The notes: generated by a model not told the origin, from the letters alone. Shown: positions 1-11,742, counted from the first letter of the stretch. The stretch: 64,000 bases of DNA from Narthecium ossifragum (GCA_963920575.1 OY986969.1:6458001-6522000); one strand, 5' to 3'. Made by a program: numbers and translations.

Positions 1-2048
1 CTTTCTCTCTCTCTCCTACGGCTGTGCTAGGGCTTCGGAGCGCGGCTTTCGAGGAGCGGATTTCGGCGATCGGAGTTGAGGGATCGGTGGAGGAGCTGCC
101 CTACTTGCCCAAGTAGGTGTTTCTACCTCGATCTTATGATCGGGTTCTCCTAGGATAGGCTTTATGTGCTTTCGCTGTAGGAATATATGTTAGAATGTTG
201 TGTAGCTTATAGCATGTGTTGTATAGCTTGCTTCTTGTATTCCTATCAGTCGATTTCCGTATTTTATCGGGTGATTTCCGTATTATTGTCGTTTTGTCGG
301 TTTTCGGCCATTGAGACCTAGTTTTGAGATTTAACCATCAAAATCGGGTTTTAATCATACCATTAGCTTCCCCATCATCTTTTACACATGCTTGCAAAGT
401 TTCATCAACTTCCAACTTGATTTGATCTTTCAAATCCAAGAAATTGGATTTCCGGCACTGTTCTGATGAACTGTGCAGTAGGGCCGACGGTCGATCGGTG
501 GATCGACCGTCAAGTGTTGATACTCTTCTTTTGAGCATACCGTCGGATCGACCGTCGCATCATCCGTCAGGCTCTGTCGGGTTTTTGGTCTCTCACGGTC
601 GATGCACTGATCGACCGCGGGCTCCCTCCCTTTTTCATTTCGCCTCACAGTCGGATAGACCGTCGTATTGTCCGTGAGGCTCTGTCCCGTTTTGGGCTTC
701 TCAGGGTCGATGTACCGATCGACCGTCGCCCATGTGGTTTTCCTCTTTTTGGTCTCACGGTCGACCGTGACATCGACCGTGGCCTCACGGTCGACCGTCG
801 GATCGACCGTCGCATCGACCGTGAGCCCTTAAATGAATTTCGTTTGTGATAATTACTTGAGCATGTTGGGGTGCATGCACGTTATTTTCATGGGGTTCTC
901 AAGGGATTTCTATTGAAATGGAGGATTGAATCGCGTGGTTATCCCTTTTGGGCGAATTGTGGTTTTGTTTGTATTTAATACTTGGTTTGATAAGTAGTTA
1001 ATGCTCTTATTTGATTTCCTAGCCATTAGCTAGCTATAAGTGCTAGCTAATGTGGAATTGTGAAACCTTAGCCTCTTGCTGGCGAGTGCCGAGGGCTACT
1101 GTATATCTGTTGGACCTATAACTGATGGTGTGGCATATAGAGACATCTAGGGTAGATGTTTGTATAGGTTCATACATTGTATGCATTAGAGGCATATGAG
1201 GTTAGGTGGGCAATGGGTTGATCGCTGATCCGAGGCTCTCGGGTAGCTCGGATCTAGCCCTAGGTCCGTGGCTGGGTAGTGAGGATTAGGGCGTGATTAT
1301 AATTTGAATCTCTTGTTATCGAGGTTGTGTTATAGTTGACTCTGATCAACGTTTTGAGGTTTAGAGGTCGTGTTGTCTTCTCAAGGCTAAGTACTAAGGG
1401 TGGTTGTCGATGCGTTCCCGACGTGGTTCCCCAAGGCATGGTTTTCCTGCTTGGGTAAGGGTGATCCTGCATGTTACTGTTCCTTGGCCTCATGGTAACA
1501 TGTTCAGGAGAGAGGTTTCATGACAGGAGCCCTTGGGACATCGATAGGGTTATGGGACCCGTGGCATCCGCTAGACTTGAGCTGGGAGACAACACTGTTG
1601 TTGTTTTCCTCCTTTCTGTGTGTCGTAGAGTAGAACCCTACTGAGCTTATCGCTCACTCCTACTCGGGCTGCGTTTGCAGGTGCAGGCGCCAGTTCTTCT
1701 TCAGTAGAGCCGGCGGGATCTGTGTTTGGCGGCGCGAGTACTTCCAGAGGTGCTTGAGGTTGCTGGAGGACGACTGTTGTACCCTTTTTGATAGTTTGTA
1801 TATTATAAACATCTTTCGAGAAATTTTGGATTATTGTATAAATCTTTCTTTTGGAGGAGTTTGATAAAGAATTTGTATCAGTACAACTTGATGTATATAT
1901 ATGAATTGAATTTCTGTTTCACCTCTGGAATATAAATTGTTTAAATTAATCTGTCTTTTCCGCTTTGTATCGCGCCAATTGGAGATGAATAGTGATAGGA
2001 ACCCTCACGCCCCCGCCCTGGATGGGTTTTCTGGGTCGGGGTGTGACA
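1..2048 (+). mobile_element. LTR of an LTR retrotransposon, right end (left end off window)
   Basis: The segment ends in TCGGGGTGTGACA at 2048, and coding sequence of an unrelated LINE starts at 2049, so 2048 is an insertion boundary. The right half (about 1130-2048) matches, diverged, the reverse complement of the solo LTR at 4107-5345. Shared stretches include the 'gctcactcctac.cgggctgcgttt' zone near 1650 and the terminal GGGTCGGGG block. That homology and the CA end identify it as an LTR in plus orientation, either a 3' LTR or a solo LTR. The TG start was not found and probably lies left of the window. At over 2 kb it would fit long-LTR Ty3/Gypsy elements; that assignment is inference, since no internal coding domain is visible. 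Confidence 0.7.
480..828. repeat. Tandem array of palindromic GGTCGATC/GATCGACC units inside the LTR
   Basis: About six or seven diverged units of roughly 30-60 bp lie head to tail. Each holds one or two copies of a GGTCGAYC..GATCGACCGT palindrome, joined by spacers such as 'ctctgtcgggttttt' and 'tttttggtctcacgg'. The last 70 bases are almost only palindromic words. It sits in the upstream part of the LTR, where U3 regulatory repeats are usually found. Confidence 0.8.
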
Positions 2049-2950
2049 CAACACCTCTTGCACAATCACAAATAAATACGGAGGAAGAGGGTCACCTTNN
2101 NNNNNNNNNNNNNNNNNNNNNNNNNNNNNNNNNNNNNNNNNNNNNNNNNNNNNNNNNNNNNNNNNNNNNNNNNNNNNNNNNNNNNNNNNNNNNNNNNNNN
2201 NNNNNNNNNNNNNNNNNNNNNNNNNNNNNNNNNNNNNNNNNNNNNNNNNNNNNNNNNNNNNNNNNNNNNNNNNNNNNNNNNNNNNNNNNNNNNNNNNNCC
2301 CCCAAAACCCTGTGGGGTGTATTTGTTCATCGCTACAACCCCTACTCCACTTACTGGAGCCATGCTGAAAGGCTCTCGAATCCTCTCTGTCTATGTCACC
2401 GGCTTCCTCTTACATGAACCATCTCTATGTTCGATTTGAGCACACCATTCACATATCGTGATGCTTTCTTAGATAAAATCCACAAAACAAATAATAGATC
2501 TGGTTCTCACCCTCACCTCAACCTTAATCACCTGGCTGATGTGAACCTCCACGCACGACCGGGCATACCGGCCGCGCTCTACATCCTCCGTCACCATATC
2601 CATTTGTAGTGGTAGCCCAATAGATGAAACAATCTCCATCACTATCTCTCGATTGAACCAAGCGAATGGGAGCTCTTGCAGCCGAACCCACATCGGCACC
2701 TTGGTGAAGTCCTCCACCACCAGACTGAAGTCCTCTCTCCACCGGAGTAGGGACATCATCCTACCATTCACCAACCATGGTCCCATCGTTAGCACATGAT
2801 GGAAATCCATCTCATTCTCAAATTGAAACACAAATACCCTTCTAGCAAGATCAATAACCTCGAATCCCTCAAATGTCTTCCACAATAATGAGAAGTTATG
2901 CTTCAACAGCACCAAGGACATCCTCTGGCCTCGAAACCACCCAAAGAGAG
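2049..2950 (-). mobile_element. LINE (L1-type) remnant interrupted by an assembly gap
   Basis: On the minus strand, 2049-2098 encodes GDPLPPYLFVIVQEVLCH, a conserved segment of plant L1-type reverse transcriptase that lies just before the YADD block. Beyond the 200-N gap, 2469-2921 (minus) gives a 150-residue ORF typical of the DUF4283 N-terminal part of plant LINE ORF1 (GPWLVNGRMMSLLRW, VPMWVRLQELP). ORF1 therefore lies on the expected 5' side of ORF2. The RT and ORF1 pieces should be several kilobases apart in an intact element, so either the true gap is larger than 200 bp or the element is deleted. The LTR ending at 2048 has cut it within RT. Confidence 0.75.
2099..2298. other. Assembly gap, 200 N
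   Basis: Exactly 200 N. The size is identical to the second gap, so it is a placeholder and not a measured length. It separates the RT part from the ORF1 part of a LINE remnant. Confidence 1.
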
Positions 2951-3344
2951 AAAACCTCTACTTATGGCTAAACCGATCCATAATCTCATAATCGAGCACA
3001 ATCTCATCGACGTACAACGGCCTCAATCTCGCCAGCTCCTCTTCCATGACAATGAGGTCTTCAGACGCAACCTAGCTACTGAGATGGGGTGGGCCCCAAT
3101 CACACCCTTCTGTCAAGGCTGTGAGCTCTTGACACGGTCCTTGGCACGGGTCATCTGGAGGTGGCATGGCCAAGGGCCAATCATAAGACTTGAAAAGTGC
3201 ACAAATCACCCTTATAATTTGGCTTTGTTAGTCTCCGAGCAATGCTTCACTAACTATCTTTACCCTATTTCAGGTACAAAAGACCTAAGCAGGAGTTAGA
3301 TCAAGTTTGGAGTCAAAACGAGCACATTTGGGCAATTCCAACAT

Positions 3345-3635
3345 AAATGATCGATCATTTACGTGCATTAACCTGTCAGAGAGCACCAGTTCAAAGGATC
3401 GATCTTCACAACGGTGAAAAATCGATCATTTATGTGCGTCAACAGTGGCAGAGAGCAAGGCTTGAAAAGATCAATCTTCCTTCATGGAAAGATCGATCAT
3501 CCACAGGGCGTGACTAACAATACAAGAAAATGATCGATCTTCTTCTATAAGAAGATCGATCCTTTACGGGACGCAACCAGTGATAGAAGAATAAATGATC
3601 GATCTTCTCCCTTTGAAGATCGATCATTCCTTTGC
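3345..3635. repeat. Tandem array of GATCGATC palindromic units in the Tat-like LTR
   Basis: About four units of 65-80 bp each carry a pair of TGATCGATC / GATCGATC words separated by 'ttcttctataagaa' or 'ttcacaacggtgaa'-type hairpin loops, then a spacer of the type 'acg..gc..aac.agtg.agaga'. The array lies 50-350 bp upstream of the TATA-like 'ctataaatagac' (3691), which is a U3 position. Confidence 0.75.
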
Positions 3636-4106
3636 CCGTGAAGAAAATCAAATACCCAGATCTAATCCGATGGAAGGGTGTTTCCTAGGCTATAAATAGA
3701 CATGTTCTAGGGTTTTTGGAGGCTCTCTCTTGTTCCTCTCTTAGGGAGGCTTCTCTCTTGGAATTTTATCTTAGTTTTCTTTTTCCTCTTTTAAAATTTT
3801 CTTTGAAGATTCTTTTGGAGGAAATCAAAGGCGGAAGAGTTTCATCAACCTTCATCTATGGATCAAACACTAAAGATGAGTAGCTAAACCCCTCGCCATG
3901 GGATTCTTATGATATAACTAGGGTTTCTATTGGGAATTCTTAAGATTTAGGGCTTGTATACCTTCTTGAATGGTTTATATGGATTGATCTCATTTTCTTT
4001 ATATATTTGGTGTTAGTTTCATTGTTGGATGTTTGGATTGCTCTATTATGTGTTAGATCTAGAGCTAATGCATGTTAGTGCTTGGATTGGAATCATCCAA
4101 TGGGGG

Positions 4107-5345
4107 TGTCGCGCCCCGACCCGCGTAGGCCCAACCGGGCCGGGCGACGCGAACCGGAACCTAACCTACTGCGGAAATTTTGACAAGGTTTCCCTCTATT
4201 CGTAGTGATTACCCTAGCAATCACAACCATCCTGTATTATACAAATATTACAAACCCAAGACTGAAACTGGATATTTATATACAATCCTCAAACAGGGAA
4301 ATTATACATTTATCACTCCCGTAGGAGACTATCTATAACAAAAGGTATAAAACTGTAAGATCGCCACCTCTCAAGCACCGCCAGACGCCACCACGTCACC
4401 AAACACCGGCCTGGTAGGGGCGACCGAAGAAGAGCTAGCGCCAGCGCCAGCATCTGCAAAACGCAGCCCGGGTAGGAGTGAGCAGTAAGCTCAGTAGGGA
4501 CACTACACTACGACACTCACAAGAGAGGGAACACAACAGTGTCGCCCTCAAGCAAGACTTGGGTGTGCAGCAAGGGTCCCATAACCCCACCGCGTGTCCC
4601 TGAAAAAGAGACTCCAGTCATGTTCTCCAAGCGAACTGGTCACATACTGGGTCACCCTCATCGAGGCAGACCAAGTCTGCTATCTCACAGGCAGGCACCA
4701 GACTCTGCCAGGCGGGCTACCAACACCGCTGAGTAGGCACTACCTCTACCCATGAGACAGTGAACCGGACACCGGTTGCACCCACAACGTCTGGCTCGAG
4801 GTCGACACGACCTCTATAATCATCAAGCAACATGTACTCAGGTCAAACTAACCCTATCATCGAAAATGACTGAATACTTCAAATCGAGTCCTAGACCAAG
4901 CTACCCGCAACGGTCCTAGAGCTAGATCCGGACTACCCGAAAGCCCCGGATCGGCAACGCCCTACACAGATGCAACTAATGCGTAACACAATGCATGTTA
5001 TGGACATGCGCAGGATAATACAGATAAACATGCAACAGTATGTGATGATATATTAAACAAGGTCTGGGCACGACACCCTGCCGGCCCCGGAGGGGGGGGG
5101 GGGTGAGCAGGTAAATAAGGTCTAAGGAGTTGCTGCAGTGGTACCACCACCAACTGCCAGCAATCCGCCACAACACCTGCACCGGGAAGCAGCCCCGCAA
5201 ACAACAGCTTACAGATAATACAGATAAAGCCCTCGGTGCACGCCGGCATGCAAGGCAGTTGTGAAACAAACCGACAAGGCGTAATTTACCAAATTGCCCT
5301 TGCGGTTCACGACGAGCCACAGGAGTAGAGGGACGGGTCCTCACA
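4107..5345 (-). mobile_element. Solo LTR, 1239 bp, with 5-bp target-site duplication
   Basis: It starts TGTCGCGCCCCGACC at 4107 and ends CCTCACA at 5345. It is flanked by GGGGG at 4102-4106 and GGGGG at 5346-5350. The TG..CA ends plus a 5-bp duplication mark a solo LTR formed by LTR-LTR recombination. It is a shorter, diverged, reverse-oriented relative of the LTR at 1-2048 and lacks that copy's palindromic array. A 12-G run at 5092-5103 is a likely place for a length error. Confidence 0.85.
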
Positions 5346-5939
5346 GGGGGAATCATGCTAGAACCATGAACTCCCACATTATGATGGTTCCTATCCGGAA
5401 TTAGGTATCTTGTAGTGCTAGAACCACTATAATCTATTCCTAATCCTCCATCTATCCTATTTTTATAGATTTGGCCATCGAGGTGCTAGAACCATCTCGA
5501 TCGGAGCTAATCATTAGGTCACAGACTTTTAGACAATTGTTCTCTCTAATGAGGGATTCTAACCAAACCTCATTGAGTGATAGGGAGAATTAGCCATTCA
5601 CCTATCAACTATTAGGTTAAACCATTCAATTCAATTAGTGAGCCCTAATCTTAGGAAGACCTGGTAGAACCCTTGTTATTGATTAAGATTCCTAGGATAT
5701 CTTTCTATCCATTGAATCAGTTACATGTTTTCTTAGTTTTCATATCATAAAACCCTTTTTATTGTAGGAATACTTAGATTGAGGTTAGTAGTTTAATTGT
5801 TTCCATACGCATTCCCTGTGAATTCGACTCGGACTCACCGCTAACTACCCCCAAAGTAGTTAGTTAGTAGTTCGATTATAAATTTATAATTTTGTTTGGG
5901 CGCATTAAGCCGTGACATTTTTCAAGCTCTATCAAAATT

Positions 5940-5960
5940 TTGACGTCGTTGCCAGGGATG
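5940..5960 (+). other. Degenerate primer-binding site (tRNA-Asp type)
   Basis: TTGACGTCGTTGCCAGGGAT lies just after the CTCTATCA end of the LTR. Plant Tat/Athila-type elements carry TGGCGCCGTTGCCGGGGAT here, complementary to the 3' end of tRNA-Asp. This copy differs by a few bases, in line with an old, inactive element. Confidence 0.6.
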
Positions 5961-6044
5961 AAGGTTGATGAAGCTCTTTCGCCATGGATCTCCTCCAAAA
6001 GAATCTCCCAAGGAAACTTAAAAAAAAAAGAAGAAAACTAAGAT

Positions 6045-7110
6045 AAAGCTAATGCATGCCTGACGTTATGCTATGTATAACCTCCATAGCCAACACCATG
6101 ACATGGGGTCGGCACCCCAAGTCATAAAAGAAGATAGCAGCAAGCCAGGGCATGAGCTAGCATGTCTCTTCAAGATGGCACAACATCATCATCAACTTGT
6201 CGCGAAAACATCAGCAATGGCACGATGGCTCGAGCCAACAATAGAATTTGGTGCGCCATAGCATGCGGGCGCCATGCCAAGACGCGTGACAGAGAGCGCC
6301 AGACGGGTGTGGGGCGCACATGCCAAGGTAGAGGCGCGCGGCGCAACGCGGTGACAACTGGAGTCTGAGTGACACTAGGACTCCGAGTTCTACTAGGACT
6401 CTAACTCCTAGCTCCACTAGGACTCTACATGTCATGGCAAGGGTGATGGCAAGTCTTGGCACGGGCAAAGTTTGAGTGGCACTAGGAGTCCTAGTCGGAC
6501 TATGAATTAGCGCGCCAATCTTACGCGCTCGCAGGTTTTGGATAGGTCCGACCATATGGACTTGGAGATCCACTAGGATTCTATCCTAGGAAAGATTTGA
6601 CGCGGCAAAGAGAAAGCTTGGCATGGGAGATCTTGTACTTGACGTGAAAGAATAGAAAGGAGTCCTATTTCGAGTCAAGTGGCCGGACGACTTTGGCAAG
6701 AAGCTATCAAAGGCAGTTCAAGCTTAGCTAGAAGTCTGAGTGAGGTGGGCAACCTCATGATTGGCTGATCAAGAGTCTCGATCAGGAAGCTAATCAAGAC
6801 TATGGAGTTGGAGTTGAACATGGAGTTTTCCTGAAGAGGAAAGGCTTGATGTTCATCATCTGGACGGCGGCTTAGGGTTGGAGTTTTCTTTGTAACCAAG
6901 TGATTGTAACCAAAAGTTGGGAGAGAGAGTTGTGAGTGGCTTATAGCTCTTTTGTACGATTATTTGAAATAAAGGAAACTGGTTCGATCCCTTTGCCCAT
7001 CATGTGTTCTTCTTCTTGTATTTGTATAACCATGACCAAGGAAGGAGAATGAGTGTTGGTCAAGAGGGAGTCTTGATGCCATTATCGGAAAAAACTTGAG
7101 AAAAATTTAT
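6045..7110 (+). mobile_element. Copia-like LTR copy (plus orientation)
   Basis: 6590-6860 matches, in reverse complement, the segment 38800-39060 (shared words include the complement of 'ggccaatcatgaagttgccca'). Two copies in opposite orientation show a dispersed mobile element. The sequence has many 'actaggactct' repeats (6370-6500) and an LTR-like 3' part with 'gaaataaagg' and 'tgtgttcttcttcttgt' near 6967-7020. Both limits are approximate, and no TG/CA pair with a duplication could be fixed. No coding domains are present. Confidence 0.5.
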
Positions 7111-7892
7111 CCACTGCACTATCCTAATGACACCTTCCACCCCATCCTAGTCCCACCAGCGTCGCCATCTTGTCTCCGAGGACCACTCCTTCTCCTCTCA
7201 TGTCTAGCTCGAGTGTCTGGTATATATATATATATATTTATATAAATGATAATATAAATAACATATATGTAAATATGCGAAAGATTCATCCATACATACC
7301 TATATAAATATACTAGGTGAGCCCCCCGTGCCACTTGGCATGGGTTACACCACACCCCACTACTCCCCTCTCTCTCTCTCCTAACCACTTGATAACCATA
7401 TGATAACCAACTAAATCAAGATTAACCATTTCCCCCGTAGTACACCACTTATGCGTATGCGACCAAGTAACCATCTGTCACATATACGAAGATTATATGA
7501 CTACGAAGATTATATGACTCATAACCCACATTGCTTTATATAGTAGACTAGGTGGGACCCCTGTCACCTGGCAGGGTAACCATCAGATTAGTGGATGATT
7601 CGGTTATAAAAACCGAATTTGATTAATGAATTAGTATGGATATCATATAAGGTTAACATTATAAGGGGACGGTTATGCATAACCGTTATTGCTCCTTATA
7701 AGGTTGATGTATATTCAAAACTAACCGAGAGAATATGATAAAAATATACAAAGTTAACTTAGGAAAATATACATGTAAATAAACTAATATAAGGGAAACG
7801 GTTGTAACCGTTATTGCTCCTTATATATAGTAGATTTACATAAATAATAATATATATAAGATACACATAGAAATTTAGATATATATATATAT
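7111..7892. repeat. AT-rich repeat region with ACGGTT..AACCGT palindromes
   Basis: No gene seen. There is a short TA microsatellite near 7220 and two related palindromes, ACGGTTATGCATAACCGT (7669-7686) and ACGGTTGTAACCGT (7798-7811), each followed by TATTGCTCCTTATA. There are also repeated 'tagtagactaggtg'-type words near 7300 and 7545. The pattern looks like overlapping MITE fragments, but no complete pair of ends was fixed. Confidence 0.5.
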
Positions 7893-7894
7893 AT

Positions 7895-9177
7895 ACTTAT
7901 CCACTCAAAACCCAAATCCACACAAAACACCCTCACAGAACCCAAAATTACCTGGAATACCCCCCACTCACTCAATCTCCTTGCGCCACTTAGCAAAGGA
8001 TCCACTCTACCACGATAGGGTGTGAAGATTTCCCATTCAGTAGGGTGGGAGGGAAATCATTTTCCATATCTATATAACTTGAATTTTTTACATTTTAAAT
8101 CCGATTGTCTTTCCATCTTGTAATTCAGGTCCGATTTGGTTTTGTTTACAATTTTAACCACTTCTCAATTTTAAAACACTTTTGCCCCTCATTAATGTAC
8201 CTATCACTTCTCTCTCTCTTCCCATTGCATTTAATGCTCAGCTACTCCTAAATGCCTTTAGATCCACCCTCAATCACATCCCCGGAACACAACCTCCGAC
8301 GAATCCCACCTCCTCCTTCACTTTCCCGGCCATCCATGCCAAGTCGCACCGCCTCCTTGTCGGAAAGCCATTAGCGGAGGCCACCTTCGGCCTTCCTACA
8401 ACAGCACTGCCATCTTGCTGCCAAGCTAGCATGCTTCTACTCCTACTCTTATGCCATCATAGGTCGACGTCGTAAGGACGATCTGCATCCTTAACCCACC
8501 TTCTCTGCCCCTCTTAACCTCCACAAGCCCCAGATATGAGTACCCATAAACCTCCGACCTCTCTTCCAAGGTTTTTCGGCGAGTTTCGATTATGAAGACC
8601 ACCTCGTCGTCTCCACACGTCTTCCCCGACAAGTGAGGAGTATTTCAAAGAAATAACAAAGGAATCCGTCGAAAAATGAAGTATTCCCGAGATAATAAGA
8701 AGCGATGGATACTTATGAAGTTCCCATCAAGCACTTCTATTGCATTTCGGACCTTTCTATTATCGTAATTTGGTAAATTACAAAGATTTAAAGTTGTAGA
8801 TATTTTGATCAGGTTTCCAATGATCAAAGAATCATATCATTTGGATATCCATCGAAGAACTAACTTCCTCTCTTTTTATTTTTGTAAGGAGAGAGCTTGT
8901 ATAAAGAATTTTTAAAAATTTAAATCCGATCGTATTTTGATTTTGCAATTTCGGACCCATCCATTTTCCGTTCACAATCAAGGCCAAAACACATTTTTCT
9001 CAAACCCTTTTAGCCCTCATAGATGTCGCCTGACATCGTCTTCTCCCGATATGCTCAGTGCAACATTAAATGCACTTCTCTCTCTCTCTCTCCCCCGTCA
9101 TGTCGGCCTCCCTCTCCCTCCACCGCGTCTCTCTCTATCTCCATCGTATCCCCCCCTCCCCCCGGCCCCCCACTCAC

Positions 9178-9271
<94 letters not shown>

Positions 9272-10400
9272 ATCTCTCTCCACCGTCACCCTTCTCTCTA
9301 TCTGCCTCTCTCAACCATATATCTCTGTCAGTCGTCTTCTTGATCACTGGCGGTTGCCCAATGATCTCCTTCGATCGCTCTTATGTTTTGCTAGTTTTTC
9401 TGTTCTATGTTTTTTTTGAAAATTTATGAGAAATTACCATTGGACCCTTTAACTGTATTTCGGTCCATGTACTCATCAAAATTTGATAAATTGTATATAA
9501 CCAAAATTATAGATCTTTGAATCAGCTTTTGAATGGTTGAAAAACCATATCATTTGGACATTGAAAGAAAAGGTTATGATTGAAACATTATGATAGTGTC
9601 TGAAGTGATCGACTTGCATTTTGGTTCATGTTATCGTTAGAATTCGGTAAAATGCTCAAAATGAAAGTTATAGATATTTCAATCAACTTTTCAACTATTT
9701 AAAAATCAAGTCATTGGACTTTAGATGAAGAAGCTATGGTCAAAATACTCTAACTACATTGAAAGTGACGAGATAGGATGTTTAGGTCATGACTCGACGT
9801 CGCTTGAGATATAAAACCACTTGGAGTAAGTATATTGCATCTCGGCTTTGTGATTGCTCGACCTAAAGATCATGAAGATCTTGAGACTTCGCTGCGTTAG
9901 GATGGGAGAATTGCGTCGAGGATCGAGGTTGAGCATCGAATTATTTATCAAATTTCCACTCACTTCGACGACATGTTTGACATATCAAACGACCGAATTT
10001 GGAGATCTCATCATAGCAAAATTATAGATATTCATGTTCTTTTTCCATTAATTCATAAATCACCTATTTTGGAAACCGAATATGAGAGTTATGATCAAAA
10101 TACTTTATCTATATTAAAATAAATCAAAAGCTGGATTTTTTTGTGGTAACAAACCCCTAGGATACTTATCCACATAAAACCCAAATTCACACAAAACACG
10201 CTCACAAAATCCAAAATTATCCGAAATATCGCTCATTCACCATCACTCAATCTCCTTTAGGCTACTCTCCAAAGGATCCACCCCCCACCACGTTTAGGGT
10301 GTGAAGATTTCCCACTCGGTGGGGTTAGTGTGGGGGCGGAAATCATTTTCCATAGGACCATATCTATGTAACTTCCTCTTTTTTTATTTTAATAAGGGGG
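7895..10400. repeat. Repeat cluster: duplicated blocks and diverged ~130-bp units
   Basis: Block A (7895-8080, 'acttatccactcaaaaccc' to 'aaatcattttccatatctat') recurs at 10162-10375. Block C (8081-8240, 'taaatccgat' to 'cattgcatttaatgc') recurs at 8906-9095. The linker 'aacttcctctttttttatttt..gagcttttataaag' near 10370 recurs at 8864-8910. Between them are at least four diverged units (about 8735-8865, 9460-9600, 9600-9760, 9960-10120) sharing 'attatagatatt.aatcaactttt' and 'tcatttggacattgaa.gaa..aagttatg.tcaaaata'. Such units are common in long monocot LTRs, so this may be an old LTR. No gene seen. Confidence 0.6.
9064..9265. repeat. CT microsatellite followed by TA microsatellite
   Basis: There are CT-rich runs from 9075, then (CT)n at about 9180-9207 directly joined to (TA)n to 9265. 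Long open frames across it are repeat artefacts. Confidence 0.95.
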
Positions 10401-11678
10401 GAGCTTTTATAAAGCATATGGACTTTCTTGTAAAGAGAAAAGATATATATGCAACTTTCTCGTGATGGAGTTGGTACAACCCCAGGCACCTTTCCCTTCC
10501 TATATAGACGTTGAACGCCGTGTCCACCATATAATTGTCTCCTTCTGCAGTTCAGTTCATAGATATCACTAATACCGGAGTTACATATACTATATTTACC
10601 AGAGAATCTGGTCGTCTAGCAATCCATGATGCACTAGTTCAATGCCGTATATGTATATTTAGTACTCTCGTGAATCCAACCCAGTACAAGACCAAAATCC
10701 GGCAGCAGAGACTGGCATGGGTGCATGTGACAGCCACGGTACCGCCAAAGCTAAGCTCCAAAAGGAGCTCACTGATTGATCCTAGCTAGTCGTTACGTCC
10801 GTAGTAGATGTAATCGAGCTCTTATTAATTTCCACAGTTAAATCCATGAAATCCTGGGTTATTCTATATCATTGTCAACAGACAACAGTAGTGTGAAACA
10901 AAAGTTGCCAGTCACGGCCTTCCTGATTTCTCTCTCTTGCTCTCTGGGTAGATATAGAGATAGATGTCTGGAAGTCTAAGCAGGATCTATTACATATTTA
11001 CATGGGCCCGGAACGAAACAAATTAAATGGCAAAGAATGTGAGAGTAGGTACGAACTTGCACGGCATCTATTTCGATCGACGCTGCTACAGCACTGCTGC
11101 AAGCTGCAACGAATGGTATATATGTAGCTTAGTCTCATCACTTGGGCTAAATCAATCAGAAAAAAAAGCTGCAACCAATTCGAGGATGTCACAGGTCTCG
11201 CTGAATATAATAGGAGTTGCATTGTCGTTTCTAGTTGGAGCAGACGGCCCGGAAAAGAGGCATGCCATGTGGGGCAGCTCAAAACATATCACTCACTCAT
11301 GCATGGCATAAAAGGCCCTGTGTCACTGTGTGGCAGCAGCTCCATCTCTGTTGCCACGTCCAGTGTGCACAAATTCTTTCATTTGTCATATATCTTAGCT
11401 ATTAGCTAGTGCACGTTCTTTCATAATTCTGGACTTCTTTCTTTTATTGAAGTTGGTTGAAGTAGTGTAGAGAAAAAAGAAATGGATCAGGTGCATGCCT
11501 TGTTATCTTGAACATAGAAATTCCCCCTAGCTAGATGGTAGCTAGGTCTCAGAATTTCCACCTCTCAGATGAAATAGTCTTCAAGTCGATCTGCTCTCCA
11601 AGAAAAAAACTAGCAGCTTGATCGTCTAGTCTAATCCACGCATGAAGAAAATTTGAGATTATGAAGAAGAGAAGTCAT

Positions 11679-11680
<2 letters not shown>
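10401..11680. other. Intergenic, no recognised feature
   Basis: Several short open frames (60-95 codons) have no family signature and no supporting context. The sequence is more unique-looking than the flanks, but no promoter, RNA gene or mobile-element end was recognised. Confidence 0.5.

Positions 11681-11742
<62 letters not shown>
11681..11742. repeat. (GA)n microsatellite
   Basis: About 31 perfect GA units, 1.2 kb upstream of the LRR kinase start. Confidence 0.98.

Larger units (their letters stand above)
3191..5934 (+). mobile_element. Ty3/Gypsy (Tat/Athila-like) LTR, interrupted by a solo LTR
   Basis: The right part (5346-5934) has the usual end of this plant LTR type, a run with 'gaattcgactcggactcaccgc' near 5821 and an end in CTCTATCA at 5934. 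Five bases later comes a degenerate primer-binding site. The left limit (TGAAAAGTGCACAAATCACC at 3191) is an estimate from composition and is not proven. TATA-like 'ctataaatagac' at 3691 and AT-rich transcript-like sequence follow the palindromic array. Removing the nested solo LTR at 4107-5345 joins 'aatcatccaatggggg' directly to 'aatcatgctagaacc'. No gag-pol coding sequence remains downstream. Confidence 0.6.

Noticed and set aside
480..828. CRISPR-like regular repeats
   Set aside because: Units vary in length and sequence, have no unique spacers and sit inside a plant LTR.
9098..9429. Overlapping frames of Ser-Leu and Tyr-Ile repeats
   Set aside because: Translations of the CT and TA microsatellites.
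10535..11311. Three frames of 84-94 codons on both strands
   Set aside because: Short, mutually overlapping and without homology features.
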